Shown: piece by piece, positions 11,545-23,577 of the stretch
Layout of the letters: each line of letters begins with the position of its first letter
How positions within the stretch are numbered: the stretch's first letter is position 1
Assembly: GCF_000699445.3 (NCBI RefSeq)
Contig: NC_067197.1
Coordinates: 31,727,809-31,791,808 of the forward strand
Length of the DNA stretch: 64,000 nt
Source: Schistosoma haematobium
Taxonomy: Eukaryota > Platyhelminthes > Trematoda > Strigeidida > Schistosomatidae
Direction of reading: 5' to 3'
Notes under the pieces: model-generated
The model's database searches: none
The model's input: the letters and a program-made list of their open reading frames with translations, nothing else
Told to the model about the DNA's origin: nothing
Program-made: the position numbers and the translations under genes

Positions 11545-11945
11545 TTGAGTTTTCCCATTGATGTTTAGGACTGCAATTGATCAGTCTCCTATTGGTATAT
11601 GTGCATACTGTGCGTATTGCCTCGATATTGCCTTAATTTACAGGTTTTATAAACAAAGATGGATAGTGACTAGCAGTGGAGCTCAGGAAGCATGTTTCGT
11701 CCTATTTGGGACTCGTCATCTGGATGTACCTGCATCTCGGAGTTGATGTTCACTCTGGAACTTGAACCCAATACCGTTTGCTTCATACACAGGACTCAGT
11801 AGCTAAATGGATAACGTGATGGAGTTGGAAGCGAACGGTACTGAGTTCGATTCCAGGAATGAACATCAACTCTGAGATCCAGGTGCATCCAACTGACGAG
11901 TCCTGGATTCCACTGCTAGCCAATATCAATTTTTGCTTATATAGT
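11545..11945. mobile_element. Sm-alpha-like SINE fold-back (minus then plus copy)
   Basis: A minus copy (11545-11790: reversed tail, CTAGCAGTGG, reversed hammerhead GTTTCGTCC..GGACTCGTC, reversed tRNA-like head) meets a plus copy (about 11800-11945) starting ACTCAGTAGCTAAATGGATAA (A-box-like), with GAGTTCGATTCC (B-box-like) and ending TGGATTCCACTGCTAGCC. The sequence matches what I know of schistosome Sm-alpha repeats, which have pol III signals and a hammerhead. The plus copy lacks most of the hammerhead. Confidence 0.85.
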
Positions 11946-11999
11946 TGAAATGTTTATCAGTATAGAAATGATGTGGTCAAGTTATGCAGATGGATAATT

Positions 12000-13320
12000 A
12001 ATTTAATTAGAATGACGTTCTTCATAAACAAAATATTATAATGGGTTTATATTTGATGAAATCATGAAACGAAAATTGATTGCTGTACTCCTAATGAAAG
12101 ATTGTTCGTGAATCTCATTATTCAATTTAATTAAATTTCATAGAACAGATAATGAGCCATGGAATTCATCGACCTAAAGAAATATGACTGGTAAATCTCT
12201 ACTAGAATATTCAGGCATTTTAATTGTCTAATGCTACAGATTAGTGAAATCGTAAAAAATCATGATTATTTTTCTTGGGTTTATTCAAAAATGTGACTAG
12301 TAATAATAGTCAATTTACATTTGTACTGACATTCATGGTTTCAATTAACTCAAGATAAATTATAATAGACTGATTCTGAAGACTGGCTGAAGAATTTACT
12401 ATGATACTTTCTACATCGATCTTGAATAAAAGCCTCACATGAATAAAGATAAAGTAGAGTTTGAACATGCAGAAAATCAGATGTTTATTCTTCATAACAC
12501 TAGATGATCGTCATGCTGTTATGAATCAGATTAAGTTAGAAACGTGAATCACTGAATACAGACGTAATAGCTGAAAAATATTATTCTCCACTAGAGGCCT
12601 AGTATTTTTATTCTCATGGGGTTTGGGGGTGTTCTGCTGTGAAATACCAAACTAAAATGAAGTGTATCATCAGTAGTCCTTCTTCTTAACTTTTATTTTG
12701 CAGAGGCGTGAACTTCCTACAAATATAACGCACTACAACTGGTACCATATCGAATGGTTAAGCTAAAACGAAAGAATAGTATACATTTTTTATTTTGTGA
12801 TTAAAACAATTTTCACAAGTCTATGAAACGTGTAAGTTCTGAATATTCAAAACATGACCTCTATCTCGGAAATTCATAACAAAGACGAGTAATTATCTTA
12901 AGGTCAAGTTTATGTATAATATATTAACGTCTAAAATGGCATGTTATAGGATGTTTGACGTAGTAGTAACATGATTTAAAAAATATAAATGTCAGTGATA
13001 ATGCTAAAGATTTACACAGTTATTTCGTTTTAAGTAGGCAGAGTGATTGAGTTTATAATTATTCACAATATAAATCAATCTTTTGTAGAGTAGACAAGTA
13101 TTATGCGAGTGTATGAAAATCCAAAGTATCTTGAACAGATTGACGTATAGTCTAAAGAGTAATGAAAACCGGTTAATTGAGAACAGTTCATAGATAAAAG
13201 GATGGAAATCAGTTATCTACTCGATAAATGTGAACAACAACAACAACTCATCAAAAATTTTTATTAACTTAAACTGAGTGCTTATGATCATGTCAGAGAT
13301 AAAGACTGGATATATCAACT
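12000..13320. other. No gene or recognised repeat
   Basis: AT-rich unique-looking DNA; short open frames only, none with recognisable protein features. Confidence 0.4.
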
Positions 13321-13339
13321 ATGAATACCTGGAGTAAAT

Positions 13340-13435
13340 ATAAGCTCGGGGGTCCAAGTGAACCCAGATGACTAGTCACAAATGGAACGAAACGCGCATC
13401 CTAAATTCTATTTCCAGTCATTATCCTTTTCCAAT
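13340..13435 (+). mobile_element. Decayed Sm-alpha-like fragment with hammerhead remnant
   Basis: Contains CAGATGACTAGTCACAAATG, then GAACGAAACGCGCATCC, and a degraded CTATTTCCAGTCATTATCC, aligning to the hammerhead and following segment of Sm-alpha copies elsewhere in the window. Helix II is broken. Confidence 0.6.
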
Positions 13436-14384
13436 AAGGACATCATGTTAGCTGTACCGACTGGACTGTTTAAAAAACGTTAAGGTTATCCAATAGTGTT
13501 TTATGGTTTCCAAATGGAACTACTGTCGAAATGAACCTCCAAAAGACCTGTTATATTAGCCTACAGTTTTAAAATACTAGCACTATTTAAATGTTTTTTC
13601 CTGACATATTTATTCTGATACAGATGAATGTAGCCCATTAACTTTGTGAAGAATGTATACAAAGTTATCTTTGGTAGAGTGGAGGGAAACAATAAATTTT
13701 CTTCATTGTTCAAAAACAGTGGTGAGTTAGAAAGTATCGGTCATTGAAACCAATTCATATTATGCTGCCGATGCGATCTTGGAAGCAGCTTTGTTGGAGG
13801 AACATTTTGGTACTATAGGTATTTCGACTTTTAGGACCCTGATGTTATTTATTTATTGAGGGATAAGGTAACGGCTGATCAAATCTGATTTGGTTAGTTG
13901 AAAATCAATCAGCTTATAGAATTTATTTAAAACATTAAAATGCAAGGCACTTTTCAAAACAGAAAAATTTGTGACTTTACTCACTAGTGATTGTGAATCA
14001 TTGAAAGTAGTTTTATAATCTTTGTAGCTGGATAATTTTATGGCTGTTGTACGGCAAATAAGAACAAGAATTAATGGCGAAGATGAATCCTTCTGTTTTG
14101 GACACATTTAGTACAGTTACAGTGTTAGTCTGTTCATAGTTAGTTGTGTTCACATTGTTTCGATGCAATTAATACTATTCTATGGTTATGAAATCTAATA
14201 TTTAAAATCGACAATATCTAGTAACTCCTCAAGTTTAATCATTTTTGAATTTCAGTAGTAATCAGTATTTGATAATTATTATATATTATTACTATATTTC
14301 CGTATCGGGTAGAGACAGGTATCCACCTCAGACAATCATGAATGATTGATCGAGATCTACTGAAGTTAGATAATAATATCGTTG

Positions 14385-14560
14385 GATGTCTGCTCAGTGG
14401 TCTAGAAGTTAGACGTTCGAGTGAGACACTGAAGGTTCTGCGTTCGAATCGAGGTCGTGGATGCTCCCTAATGAAAAATCCCATACTAGGACGAAACGGT
14501 CGTCCATTGCTCCCTGGTTTTCAATGCTTGTATAGCTTAAATCAACTCACAAATTCAACT
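14385..14560 (+). mobile_element. Hammerhead-SINE copy, decayed
   Basis: tRNA-like head (TCAGTGGTCTAGAAG as A-box, GCGTTCGAATC as B-box), then GGTCGTGGATGC, a mutated core (CTAATGA-like, GGACGAAACGG kept) and the CCTGGTTTTC..CAACTCA tail. The overlapping open frames on both strands are products of the repeat. Confidence 0.75.
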
Positions 14561-15241
14561 ATTATTAGTAGGATTGATATTACTAACTAATAATTAATTA
14601 ATTAGATGTGCACGATCAATAAAAGCAGTCATTAAAGGTTACTATATTATTAATAAGTTCATGATAAATTTTTGAATCAACAATTAATAGGGTAATTGTT
14701 GAAAGCTCACATGATATATTACCTATGTTATTGATGCATTTTCAAAAGAAGATCTAATTTTTTCAATATTTATATATCAGCAATGTTGATCATTATGGAT
14801 TCAATATGAAACTAAAGTGTATCTTCAATTACATATCATGATAGTTCAATGTTTAAATGCTAATTATCACTTTTGATATGTAGATAATTTTGTCTGTATT
14901 ATTGGTTAAAATAAAACTAATTCAATCGTAATCATTAGCCCCAGGCAATGGATGATAACATTAAGAAATAATGTACTGAATATTCGATATTGTTGTTCAT
15001 TTTTGCTATACATACATAACTGTGATGGCATGTTCCAAAGTGTTTGAAATAGGAAAAAGATTCAAAGATTGAGTTTTATTGTTCACTAACATCACGCATT
15101 TCTAATACATAATGACATATATTGTATTTTTAGTTGTAATACAAACTCATATCTCAGGATAAATTGATTTTAGTCAACAAAAATAAATAACAGCAAACTC
15201 AGAACTTTATTTAAAGATGAACGCATTACTTTATTGAACTT

Positions 15242-15375
15242 GAGTTGGTAGTGGGATAACTCCCCAAGGAGCCCCTCTGGGGCTATTGCTGGTGTCAGGC
15301 CCGCATAAATGAGGAGAGTTGGGCATGGGATTAGCGACAACATCCCGTAGAAAACTAACTTGCTAAAAAAACGCT
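15242..15375 (+). mobile_element. RTE 5' leader fragment
   Basis: Aligns with the leader of the 46 kb element: GTTGGGCATGGGATTAGCG, ATCCCGTAGAAAACTAACT, CGCTAAAAAAACGCT-like end. Coding sequence is absent. The first half differs from the 46 kb leader and may represent another RTE subfamily. Confidence 0.6.
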
Positions 15376-15479
15376 AAGTAAGATAGTAGTATAGTTCGAT
15401 GTCATGAAGCATATTGTTTAAATGAATTTTTAAAGTTAATTAAGGTTAGATTAAAAGTGTTTCATCCAAATATTCCTAT

Positions 15480-15745
15480 GGTGTATGCTACTCATGTTGA
15501 CAGATATAAATATTACGTGTTATTAATCAGAAGTGGAATGCTTGGCAGCAGAATATTGAGGAGAGAGCAATTGTAATAACAATAGGATTGTAAGAATTCT
15601 AAAGTATGTGAAGGACGACCAAAGGAAGGTGTGTAAATAATGTATTGAATATATGGGTTTTATATTTTAAGAAATCACTTTGTAAGTTTACATTAAACAA
15701 TAAATTGGTTTATCCTACCTGAGTTCTCGTTCACTACAGTAGTGC
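15480..15745 (-). repeat. Dispersed repeat A, copy 3 (reversed)
   Basis: Reverse complement aligns with 6276-6562 and 25125-25412: AGTGAACGAGAACTCAGGT at one end, TCTGTCAACATGAGTAGCAT at the other. Confidence 0.6.
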
Positions 15746-15954
15746 TTTCTCTATAGATACTTTGCAAATTTCATTCAGCAAAAAGAAACGGGATTAAATG
15801 AATTAGCTTTTTAAAAATATTCCTACAAGCGTTTTTATAAGATACTTAGTGATATCCAACGGATAGATTCACTAGCGATTGTTTGAAATTATTTATAAAA
15901 CCATTTCTATATCCTCTTGTAGTTAATTATTGTCTAGCGCTGACAAATAAGTTT

Positions 15955-16055
15955 CAACAGTTGAGATCATGAGTCAATTGAAGCTAGACAACCATGGAAA
16001 ACCTGGAAGCACTGGACGGCCGTTTCATCCTATTGTGGGACTCCTCAGCAGTTAT
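15955..16055 (-). mobile_element. Hammerhead-SINE, truncated just upstream of the ribozyme
   Basis: Contains the SINE 3' part and the hammerhead but no tRNA-like head. Similarity stops at about 16053, within helix I, so the copy begins almost exactly at the ribozyme. Core CTGAGGA and GAAA are intact. Confidence 0.85.
16009..16054 (-). ncRNA. Hammerhead ribozyme core, nearly intact
   Basis: Minus strand: ACTG / CTGAGGA / GTCC-7 nt-GGAT (one G-U pair) / GAAA / CGG-CCG / TC / CAGT. The core is conserved; helix I is reduced to four inner pairs. Confidence 0.65.
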
Positions 16056-16295
16056 AAAAAAGACTGAAAACATATCGTTTTATTATTCGTAAAACCTGTA
16101 TTGTGATTATCAACAGGAATTTTTACGGACTCATGTAATGATAAATAATTACATTGTTCATTTTGTTTAGAAAAGTTAAATACCAGAACTAAACAATTGT
16201 TTCTTGTGATACCTGATCGTCAATCACATTCATTTAAAGCAATTAGATATAATTTAGTTAAAATAAAAAAGCATAGTATATTCTAATAGTTGAAT

Positions 16296-16515
16296 TCATG
16301 AGTCAATCGGAGCTAGACCACCATGAAAAAACCTGGAAGCACTGCACGGCCGTTTCTTTCTAGTATAGGACTCCTTAGCAGTTCACATCCACGATCCCGC
16401 CTCGCGAGATTCGAACCTAGGGCCTATCAGTCTCGCACACGAACGCTCAACCACTAAACCACGGAGCCTGAATCCAACGGTGTTAACGCCTAACTTCAAC
16501 CAATCCATTGTATAT
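16296..16515 (-). mobile_element. Hammerhead-SINE copy with tRNA-like head
   Basis: Minus strand: head GTGGTTTAGTGGTTGAGCG and B-box AGGTTCGAATC, GGATCGTGGATG spacer, then a damaged hammerhead (CTAAGGA; GGAC changed to AGAA) and the shared tail down to CATGAATTCAAC. Inactive as a ribozyme by sequence. Confidence 0.85.
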
Positions 16516-17228
16516 TCATTGTGTATGTTTCTGTAACAAATGAAAATGTAAACTCTCTGTTTAAAAATTTATATTCATCCTACATATTTAGAGTTGTTAA
16601 CTCAGAGACTTCAAAAGAAATTCCATAGAACTATTTAAAATAAACTATAAGTGAAGTATACAATAAATCTGAGATAATGTTTCATAGGCATTTCATAGTA
16701 AAATGTTTATACAAGCTTATCAAGTGAATTATGAAATAAATCACTATTGAAATAAACACTAAGATGTAACCAAGACTAATCAGTTATCTAAAACACAAAA
16801 AATCTTGACAAAATAAAGTCAAATTAATTGTTACATTTCTCATTGAATGATAGATAGTAGACAAAATTAATTGTAAAAAGAGAACAAGAACGAGGATTGA
16901 TGCAGGATAATATGAATTCATTTTATTTCGTTAGTTTCTTATCAGCTGCTTACAGCCTAAATTATTTGATAATCAATGTTATTACAGATATGGACATACT
17001 TTTACATACGAGGATGATTAACGATGAACTTATGTGCATCAAAATGTAATGAAGATTTCAATAGAGTTGATAAGGTCATAAAAAATTGTTTGTTTTGGAT
17101 AAATTAAGTTTGAGAGGAAAAGTTCCAGAACATTGGATTAGTGATTAGAAAAATGACAATGATGTAATTTAAACTTCAGAAAGAGTTCAAATAATGAATG
17201 ACGTAATAAATAAAAAGGGAGTTTATTG

Positions 17229-17501
17229 TTACCAGAGCAAAGAAAGATTTATTACTGCCTCTTTTTGGATACATAGATTTCGTTTTAGACGTTCTATTGC
17301 TATCGCTTTGACAAATTTCAAAAGTTTGGGTTTTGATTGTTTGTTAATCACCTTGAAGGACTTTAATGTATCGACTTCATGTCCTATATCAAAGAGATGT
17401 CTTGTGGTGGCACTGTTGAATGCTTTTAATTCATTTGATCTTAGATTTTTCGGGAATATGTTCTTTGAATCAGATGTAGGCTCTCTTTTCTGTTCTACCA
17501 A
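17229..17501 (-). pseudogene. Possible Penelope-like element C-terminal remnant
   Basis: An open minus-strand stretch with ATTRHLFDIGHEVD, then KVINKQSKPKLLKFVKAIAI and CIQKEAVINLSLLW. The spacing of H-x-GH-x-D, RLL/KLL-F-EA-like and CVQKE-like blocks recalls the end of GIY-YIG endonuclease domains of Penelope-like retroelements known in flukes. There is no intact domain and no reverse transcriptase nearby. The assignment is from memory of the family and may be wrong. Confidence 0.35.
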
Positions 17502-18217
17502 TATAACTGCTTTGGCAGATACACGTAAATTTATATAAACCGTTGATATAAATTTCTTATAAACTATTCTTAAATATTTACATTGAATAATTCAGTTATC
17601 CAGTCATTTTAAACAGATTGTACTTATTATGTTAAGTTAAGAGAGATAAGTATGTTAATGCCATTAAGGAATTCCAAGTACTCTGTTTATGATAAATATG
17701 AAGGTAGGATATTGTACTAAAGTCGTTATCACATGATTATTCCGAAAAAGAAAAAAATGAAATAGTTACTTAGTCAATATATATTTAGTAGCTATGACTG
17801 TAATATAACTTTAAGAAAATGATTAGAATACATACTATACAAACTACATCATTGTTATATAGTTCAATTTATGGATTTATATATTTTTGATGATTTGAAA
17901 ATAGTTTCTTTTTTTACAAAAAAAATCATTAAATGATATCAAAATCTCATGCACAGGTATTTTGTTAATGTTTAGAACTTATTATACATGACTATCTATC
18001 TAATACATTTGCAAGGAGTCTAACTTGATGATAGTATAAAGTTCTCAAAGAATTCGTAAATCTTTATAATCAACTTTACATAGACATTGTTTAGTTGATA
18101 TCACTGTAGAATCAAAACTTTGTCGAAATTATGAATATACAATCACGCAGCTTAAGAAAGTGAATATAATTTGAGTCATTTGAATTCTCAGTAAAGAGTT
18201 ATGGCGATTACTGAGTT

Positions 18218-18335
18218 TAGATTGAAATCATGAGTGGATGAATGTTAGATCATCGTTGAAAACCTGTAAGTACTGGGTGACCGTTTCGTCCTAGTATGAG
18301 ACTCATCAGCACTGCACATCCACGATCCCTTTATT
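18218..18335 (-). mobile_element. Hammerhead-SINE fragment
   Basis: Minus strand: GATGTGCAGTGCTGATGAGT, then GGACGAAACGG and the CCAGTACTTACAGG tail. The ribozyme segment reads CTGATGA, a different version of the core from other copies. The head is missing beyond GGATCGTGG. Confidence 0.75.
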
Positions 18336-18959
18336 GTAGTGTTTGTATTTTTACTTTACAAGACATATAAGATGAAAATCTATGAATCCTTTTTGAGGCA
18401 AACGTTATTCTAAAACTTAAAAATTAACTAGACAAACCATAATACAAATAATTTCGCACTTTATTTTGATTGTATCAATGATAACATTTTTGGTAAGATG
18501 TAATTAAGTAGTTAAAAAATAGCATTTTTTAACCTAAAGGATAATACTCGCCGCAATAGTATTTTAATCAAATGTTACGAAAGTATTTTTTTAATGCCTT
18601 TAATGCTCATAATTCAGGGTTTTATTGCATGAAAAAGTTACCAGGTGATTTTTATTCATTAAACTGATACGGGTGGAACTAAAAGTGTACTGAAACTAGC
18701 TTTTCAGTCTGGAAATTTAGAAGCGAACCATTTGTCCCACGATTGACTTCCTATAGAACTGAAACTTTCACAGTGGTAAAATTTGGTTGACACTAAAGGA
18801 CTAGGTGAATATAACGCTAGTAACCATTTATTAAGAAAAGGTTTATACACTGAACTTATTTGTTTTTGTTCATTATAAGGAAAAAAATTACGGCAACAAA
18901 GGTTCTCATAATAAAATTTAAACTGAATTAAAACTGTATGTAGGTAGTTGTTTTTTGTG

Positions 18960-19255
18960 TTGGTTTTTTGAATCTTCTCATTGACGTTTAGGACTGCAAT
19001 ATCGAGTCATTCCGCATAGGATGTACACATGAAATAAGAGATTAATGGGAAAATTCACTCCATTGCTCAAGCTGGTGATTATCTGGACTCAGTAGCAAAG
19101 TGGATATCATGATGGCGTTTAAGGCGAATAATACTGGGTTGAAGTACTGAAATAAATATAAACTGTGAGATGCAGGTACATCCAGTTGAAATAGAAAGAA
19201 ACGCGTGTCATTGATTCCACTGTTAGCCATCATTCATCTCTGCTTATAATGTATA
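18960..19255. mobile_element. Sm-alpha-like mosaic, tail reversed then head-to-tail plus copy
   Basis: A reversed tail (GAATCTTCTCATTGACGTTT, 18971-19030) is followed by a plus copy with ACTCAGTAGCAAAGTGGATA (19088), a decayed B box (TGGGTTGAAGTACTG), GAAACGCGTGTCATTGATTCC and CTGTTAGCCATC. The order is the same fold-back type as at 11545-11945. Confidence 0.75.
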
Positions 19256-20099
19256 TAAGTAAGACAATTAAGTAATAAAATAATAACATTTTCTGACTTT
19301 AGCAATACTGTGGTGGGATAAAACGAATTAGTAATTAATTAATGTGAACTAGTTTTAATCACGTTTTTATATTATATCTATTGATGTAATGAAATCGATT
19401 AATTGATTAAATCCCACTATTTGCTACATTTCACTTAAAATTTAACCTGTTATCCTGTAGATTAAATCAATAAAGCAAACCAATCAATGATTTCTAAATT
19501 CACGTGAATAAAACAATTGATCAATCTTTATCGATCTCAAACTTTATTTAATTATCTTCTTATGAATTATTAATAAATGTAATCTTAGTAAACTTTAAGT
19601 TTTTCAGCTTTGATTGATAGACTAGCTTTCACCTCAGAAAAAAACAATGTTAGTGTAATAAAGTGTATAGCTAGTGTTTTATTAATTCTTTCAGATTCAA
19701 TCAAATATTAAATCGATATTAAGTATTATCTTGTACACATTATTGATTATCAAGATAAAAGAGCATCCAAAATAACAGTATATAATGATTGCTCCGTTAA
19801 ATTGTAGAGCTGGATTATTGTTCATACAATATTAAACTTTAATGGCAACTATTTACAATCAAACTGTAGATTTTTAATTTTTTTAAAAATATTGTGGAAG
19901 AATGTTAACTATTTTCTACACAGTCGAACGCCAAACTACTCAAAATGATCAATTAAAATTAGAAAAATAAAAACTCTTCAAATTCCCGATATACCGATCA
20001 ATTCAATATCATTAATTAAAATACGATAACACTTTTACAATTATTCCTAATAATATATTATAACATTTTACCATAAGCTTTAAGATTAACCTCGATGAT

Positions 20100-20300
20100 T
20101 TCCAAGTGTCATTCTAGCTCAGTGGTCTAAAGGTTAAGCGAACACGCGCGAAACCGATTGATCCTGGGTTCGAATCTCGCGAGGCAGGATAGTGGATGCG
20201 CACTGATGAGGAGTCCCATACTAGGACGAAACAGCCGTTCAGTGCTTACAGGTTTTTCACAGTGATCTAGCTTCAATTGACCCATGAACTCAACTATTAA
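20100..20300 (+). mobile_element. Hammerhead-SINE copy with clear tRNA-like head
   Basis: TAGCTCAGTGGTCTAAAGG (A box), GGGTTCGAATCTCGCGAGG (B box), GATAGTGGATGCGCACTG, then ATGAGGA in place of CTGAGGA, GTCC..GGAC, GAAAC, GTTCAGTGC and the tail to ACTCAACTATT. One core change (first C to A) and a helix III change make it doubtful as a ribozyme. Confidence 0.9.
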
Positions 20301-20882
20301 AAGTCTAATTTATAAATATCAATATAAAACACGATTTATTTAAACCAGTAGACAGATAACCAACTATACTATAATCAAATCACAATAAACCATTGATACA
20401 TTTTCTGATTTACACAGGTTTACAAATTAGCAAACAAATTAACTTTTCAAAAGTAAACATTTTATTGATAAATCTTTGTTTATCTTAACTGTTTATGGGT
20501 ATTCTTTTAAACAAACTACCTTTAATTGTCAATGGAAGGAATGTTAAAAAAATAGTTTTTACAATTATAAAGAGTATACCATTATTTAAAAAAAAACTGA
20601 GAAAATAAACAAGTATAAGCCAATAATTTAATTCAGTTTGTATGCGTAGCTGTTTATATTCAAGTCACATTTTAATAACCGATAATGTCTTATACTTCCA
20701 GGTTTTAAATGGTTGTCTTAGATTGATCTTTCTTCTTCGTCTTCTTCTCCTTATCAACATCCTTCACAACTTCTATACTACTGAAATGGAATAAACCAAT
20801 GATTAATAACATAACACTGTCGATAACTAAATAAACAAGACTGGAAATAAACAATTAATCGGGATATTAGTACATCACTGGT

Positions 20883-21150
20883 TGAAATCATGAGCCAGTT
20901 GAAGCTAGACCACCATGGAAAACCTGGGAGCACTGGACGACCGTTTCGTTCTAGTATGGGACTCCTCAGCAGTCCGCATCCACGATCCTCCACCCCGCAA
21001 GATTCGAACCCAGGACCTATCAATCTCAAACTAGGACAAAACAGCCGTCCAGTGCTTCCAGGTTTTCCATGGTGGTCTAGCTTCAATCGATTCATGATTT
21101 CAAACAGTGAAATTTCTAAAATCTCCACAAAACCCCTTCTGATAAAATCA
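20883..21150. mobile_element. Hammerhead-SINE fold-back
   Basis: Left arm about 20883-20955 and right arm 21030-21103 are inverted SINE 3' parts. The 74-base loop holds the reversed hammerhead 5' half and B box (GATTCGAACCCAGGACC). After the right arm the sequence continues into CTCCACAAAACCCCTTCTGATA, which is the part that normally precedes the head of the next unit. Confidence 0.85.
20930..20975 (-). ncRNA. Hammerhead ribozyme core with one helix II mismatch
   Basis: Minus strand: GGACTG / CTGAGGA / GTCC-7 nt-GAAC / GAAA / CGGTCG / TC / CAGTGC. Core residues are intact; helix II has one mismatch, helix I keeps four inner pairs. Confidence 0.55.
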
Positions 21151-21199
21151 GTGTTTGGCTAATTTAGTTTTATTCGAGTTAGAGTGTAATGTAATAAGT

Positions 21200-21655
21200 G
21201 AATGAAGAGAAAAATAAAACAGCAATTGACCAATAGTATTCGTTCACTTTCTAATTTGTTTACCTTCTGTAAATCATGTGACTTGTGCATAAATTTCAAA
21301 TATAATGGAATAAAGGGCGAGTTGGCAAGTATAAAAACAAAAAAAAATAATACTTCATTTGAACTACATATAGATGAGAGAAAAAATTGTCTTTTTTTGT
21401 TGAGTTCTATTTAGTTTATTTTTGTTACCATTATGATTACTACCCCATGATAATAATCTATTGCTTTATTTACATCTATTTATAATGCAGAAAGTACAAC
21501 TACACAGTCAATATTATAGTGATAACCTGTTGTGTCGAGTTTACGGACAGTTTCTAAACCAAATTTTGAGAGTATCAGTTCTTTGTTTCTTTTTTTTAAT
21601 AGTTAAAATGTTAACAAGGAATAATAAGCAATGGTAATTAATACATGACTAATGG
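21200..21655. other. No supported feature
   Basis: AT-rich; a 70-codon open frame at 21202 is lysine/asparagine rich and looks like chance. Confidence 0.4.
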
Positions 21656-21657
21656 AT

Positions 21658-21845
21658 TGTGGCTAGAAGTGAAATCAAAGACAAGCATTTTGTTCAATTT
21701 AGAATTCGTCATCGGTATGTATCTGTATCCAAAACATAACGTTTACACTGGAAACCAAGCCCAGGTTTTTTCGCATCAAACATCACTGTGTCATCCGACG
21801 AGCTAACGAGTCTAGAGAGCCACTCCGATGTAAATCTGTTATGAT
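21658..21845 (-). mobile_element. Decayed Sm-alpha-like fragment
   Basis: GTGGCTAGAAGTGAAAT, ATTTAGAATTCGTCATC (old hammerhead region) and a remnant of the tRNA-like head up to GAGAGCC, reversed. Heavily mutated. Confidence 0.45.
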
Positions 21846-22054
21846 ATTTATATTACTATTCTGAAAGAGTTTTGGTATTCTTAACTGAAATTTAATCAGC
21901 TTTTGTTGTCATTTGTACATTTTATGTGAAATGCCATGAAATAGCCAAATGGTCACATGCTTTTATAAAACTAACGGATTGTGGCTAATATGCAAATATA
22001 AGGCTAATGTACATTCAAATGACAAGTCTTAAATAGCATAGAACTCCATTGCTG

Positions 22055-22160
22055 AATTCTACTATCAGCAACCATCCATCATTTTAATGAAGAACTTGTG
22101 ACAACTTGGCAATATCGAGATAATCTACACAAGGAAACTATATCCCAACAAAAACTCATT
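22055..22160 (+). mobile_element. Sm-alpha-like 3' fragment
   Basis: TTCTACTATCAGCAACCATC, GGCAATATCGAGATAAT and ACAAGG follow the order of the Sm-alpha tail. Confidence 0.5.
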
Positions 22161-22164
22161 ATAA

Positions 22165-23575
22165 CTAAGTCAATAATAATAATAATAAGCTAGTCAAAAT
22201 CATTTCTGTTAGTGAACTATGTTGATTGAAATACTAGAATGAACAGAACGTTACGACTGATATTTCCCTAGGAAAAACCTAAAATCTAACACTAATCCCT
22301 ACTGATTATCTAAAAATATAAACTTACTATTGTTATATAAGGAATTGGGAAGAAAGGCTAATAACAATTAGGTTTTATTGTCGTGGTCAAAAATTATTTT
22401 AATAGGAGATAAAGACATCTTAGTGAGAAATATTCTATCGATTATGTCATTAAATCAAGTAGTATAATTGTTTGCACAGTGATTTAGCAATTATAGTAGT
22501 TTATATTTTTTTAAAAATATAAGATTACATTATGCAGTATTTGGAAATTTTGAATATCATAAGAGGATTGGGCTTGAAGGGTAAAGAAAAATTGTAAAAA
22601 GGAAATTGTTTGTTGATGAGAAATATGCACAGTAACTGTTTACTCGACAGATATGAAAAAAAGAAAGAAAAATATTGATGTCGATAACAACTGAATGCAG
22701 AATAAGAATAAAAATGTGTTGCGGTGGTAATACCTTGGTAAAGTTAGTGCTTTCGTACGCAGAGTTTAGACATGAACAACTGAATTCTTAAACCCTCCAT
22801 AGTGTGCAAATTTTCGATTTCTGTTTATTTTGTGTCTCAGATTATTTCGACAGTTCTATTAATATAACTTGACCAGTAATCTATAGTGAGCCTCTTGTTC
22901 TATTGAAAATTCATCAAACTGAGGGACATTCATACATGTAACTACACAACTTATGATCATTTCAGTCATGTACATTAACGACAGAAAATAAAAATACATT
23001 CAGCAATCTATATACAATTGAGTCTGAAAAATAGTTAGTAACGTTTTAATCTTTGAGGAGTTAGATATTATTTTCAAGTTTTGGCCTGAACTTGAGAACT
23101 GTTATATAAGTACATTCAAAAGTTTGATATTCCGTTTAATTTGTATGAAGCTTTCGTTACAAGGTATGGTGTAAATGATAATCAAGATAGTTGTTTTGTT
23201 CTAGATTTACGTACTTTTCAATTACTGACTTCTACAAAAACTACTGAAGTTTCAGTGATAACTTTTAACTAATGAAGTTAGACCCTGTCAAGACTAGATT
23301 CATTCACTTAGTAAAGCCACTGTATGATTATTGCACTACATTACAGATTGGCTGAAATCAAAGTATTATATTTCTATATCATGGTGATTTAAATGTAACG
23401 AGCTCAGTGGAATACATAAAAATCCTGAGTTTACTCGTTATGTATAGCTGTAGAGTCCCAAAAATATCAAAACAGATGTACTGTGATTTTATTTGCCTTC
23501 ATTAGTTGCATAACTGAATTGTTGTCTAATTATTGGTCAAAAATATAAACTTTAAAACTCAATAACAAAGTCTCT
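22165..23575. other. No gene or recognised repeat
   Basis: AT-rich DNA, no long open frame and no alignment to repeat families seen elsewhere in the window. Confidence 0.4.
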
Positions 23576-23577
23576 CA

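Noticed and set aside
20100..20180. Candidate tRNA gene (A and B boxes)
   Set aside because: No cloverleaf closing stem and followed by SINE body; same head repeats across the window, so a SINE head, not a tRNA gene.
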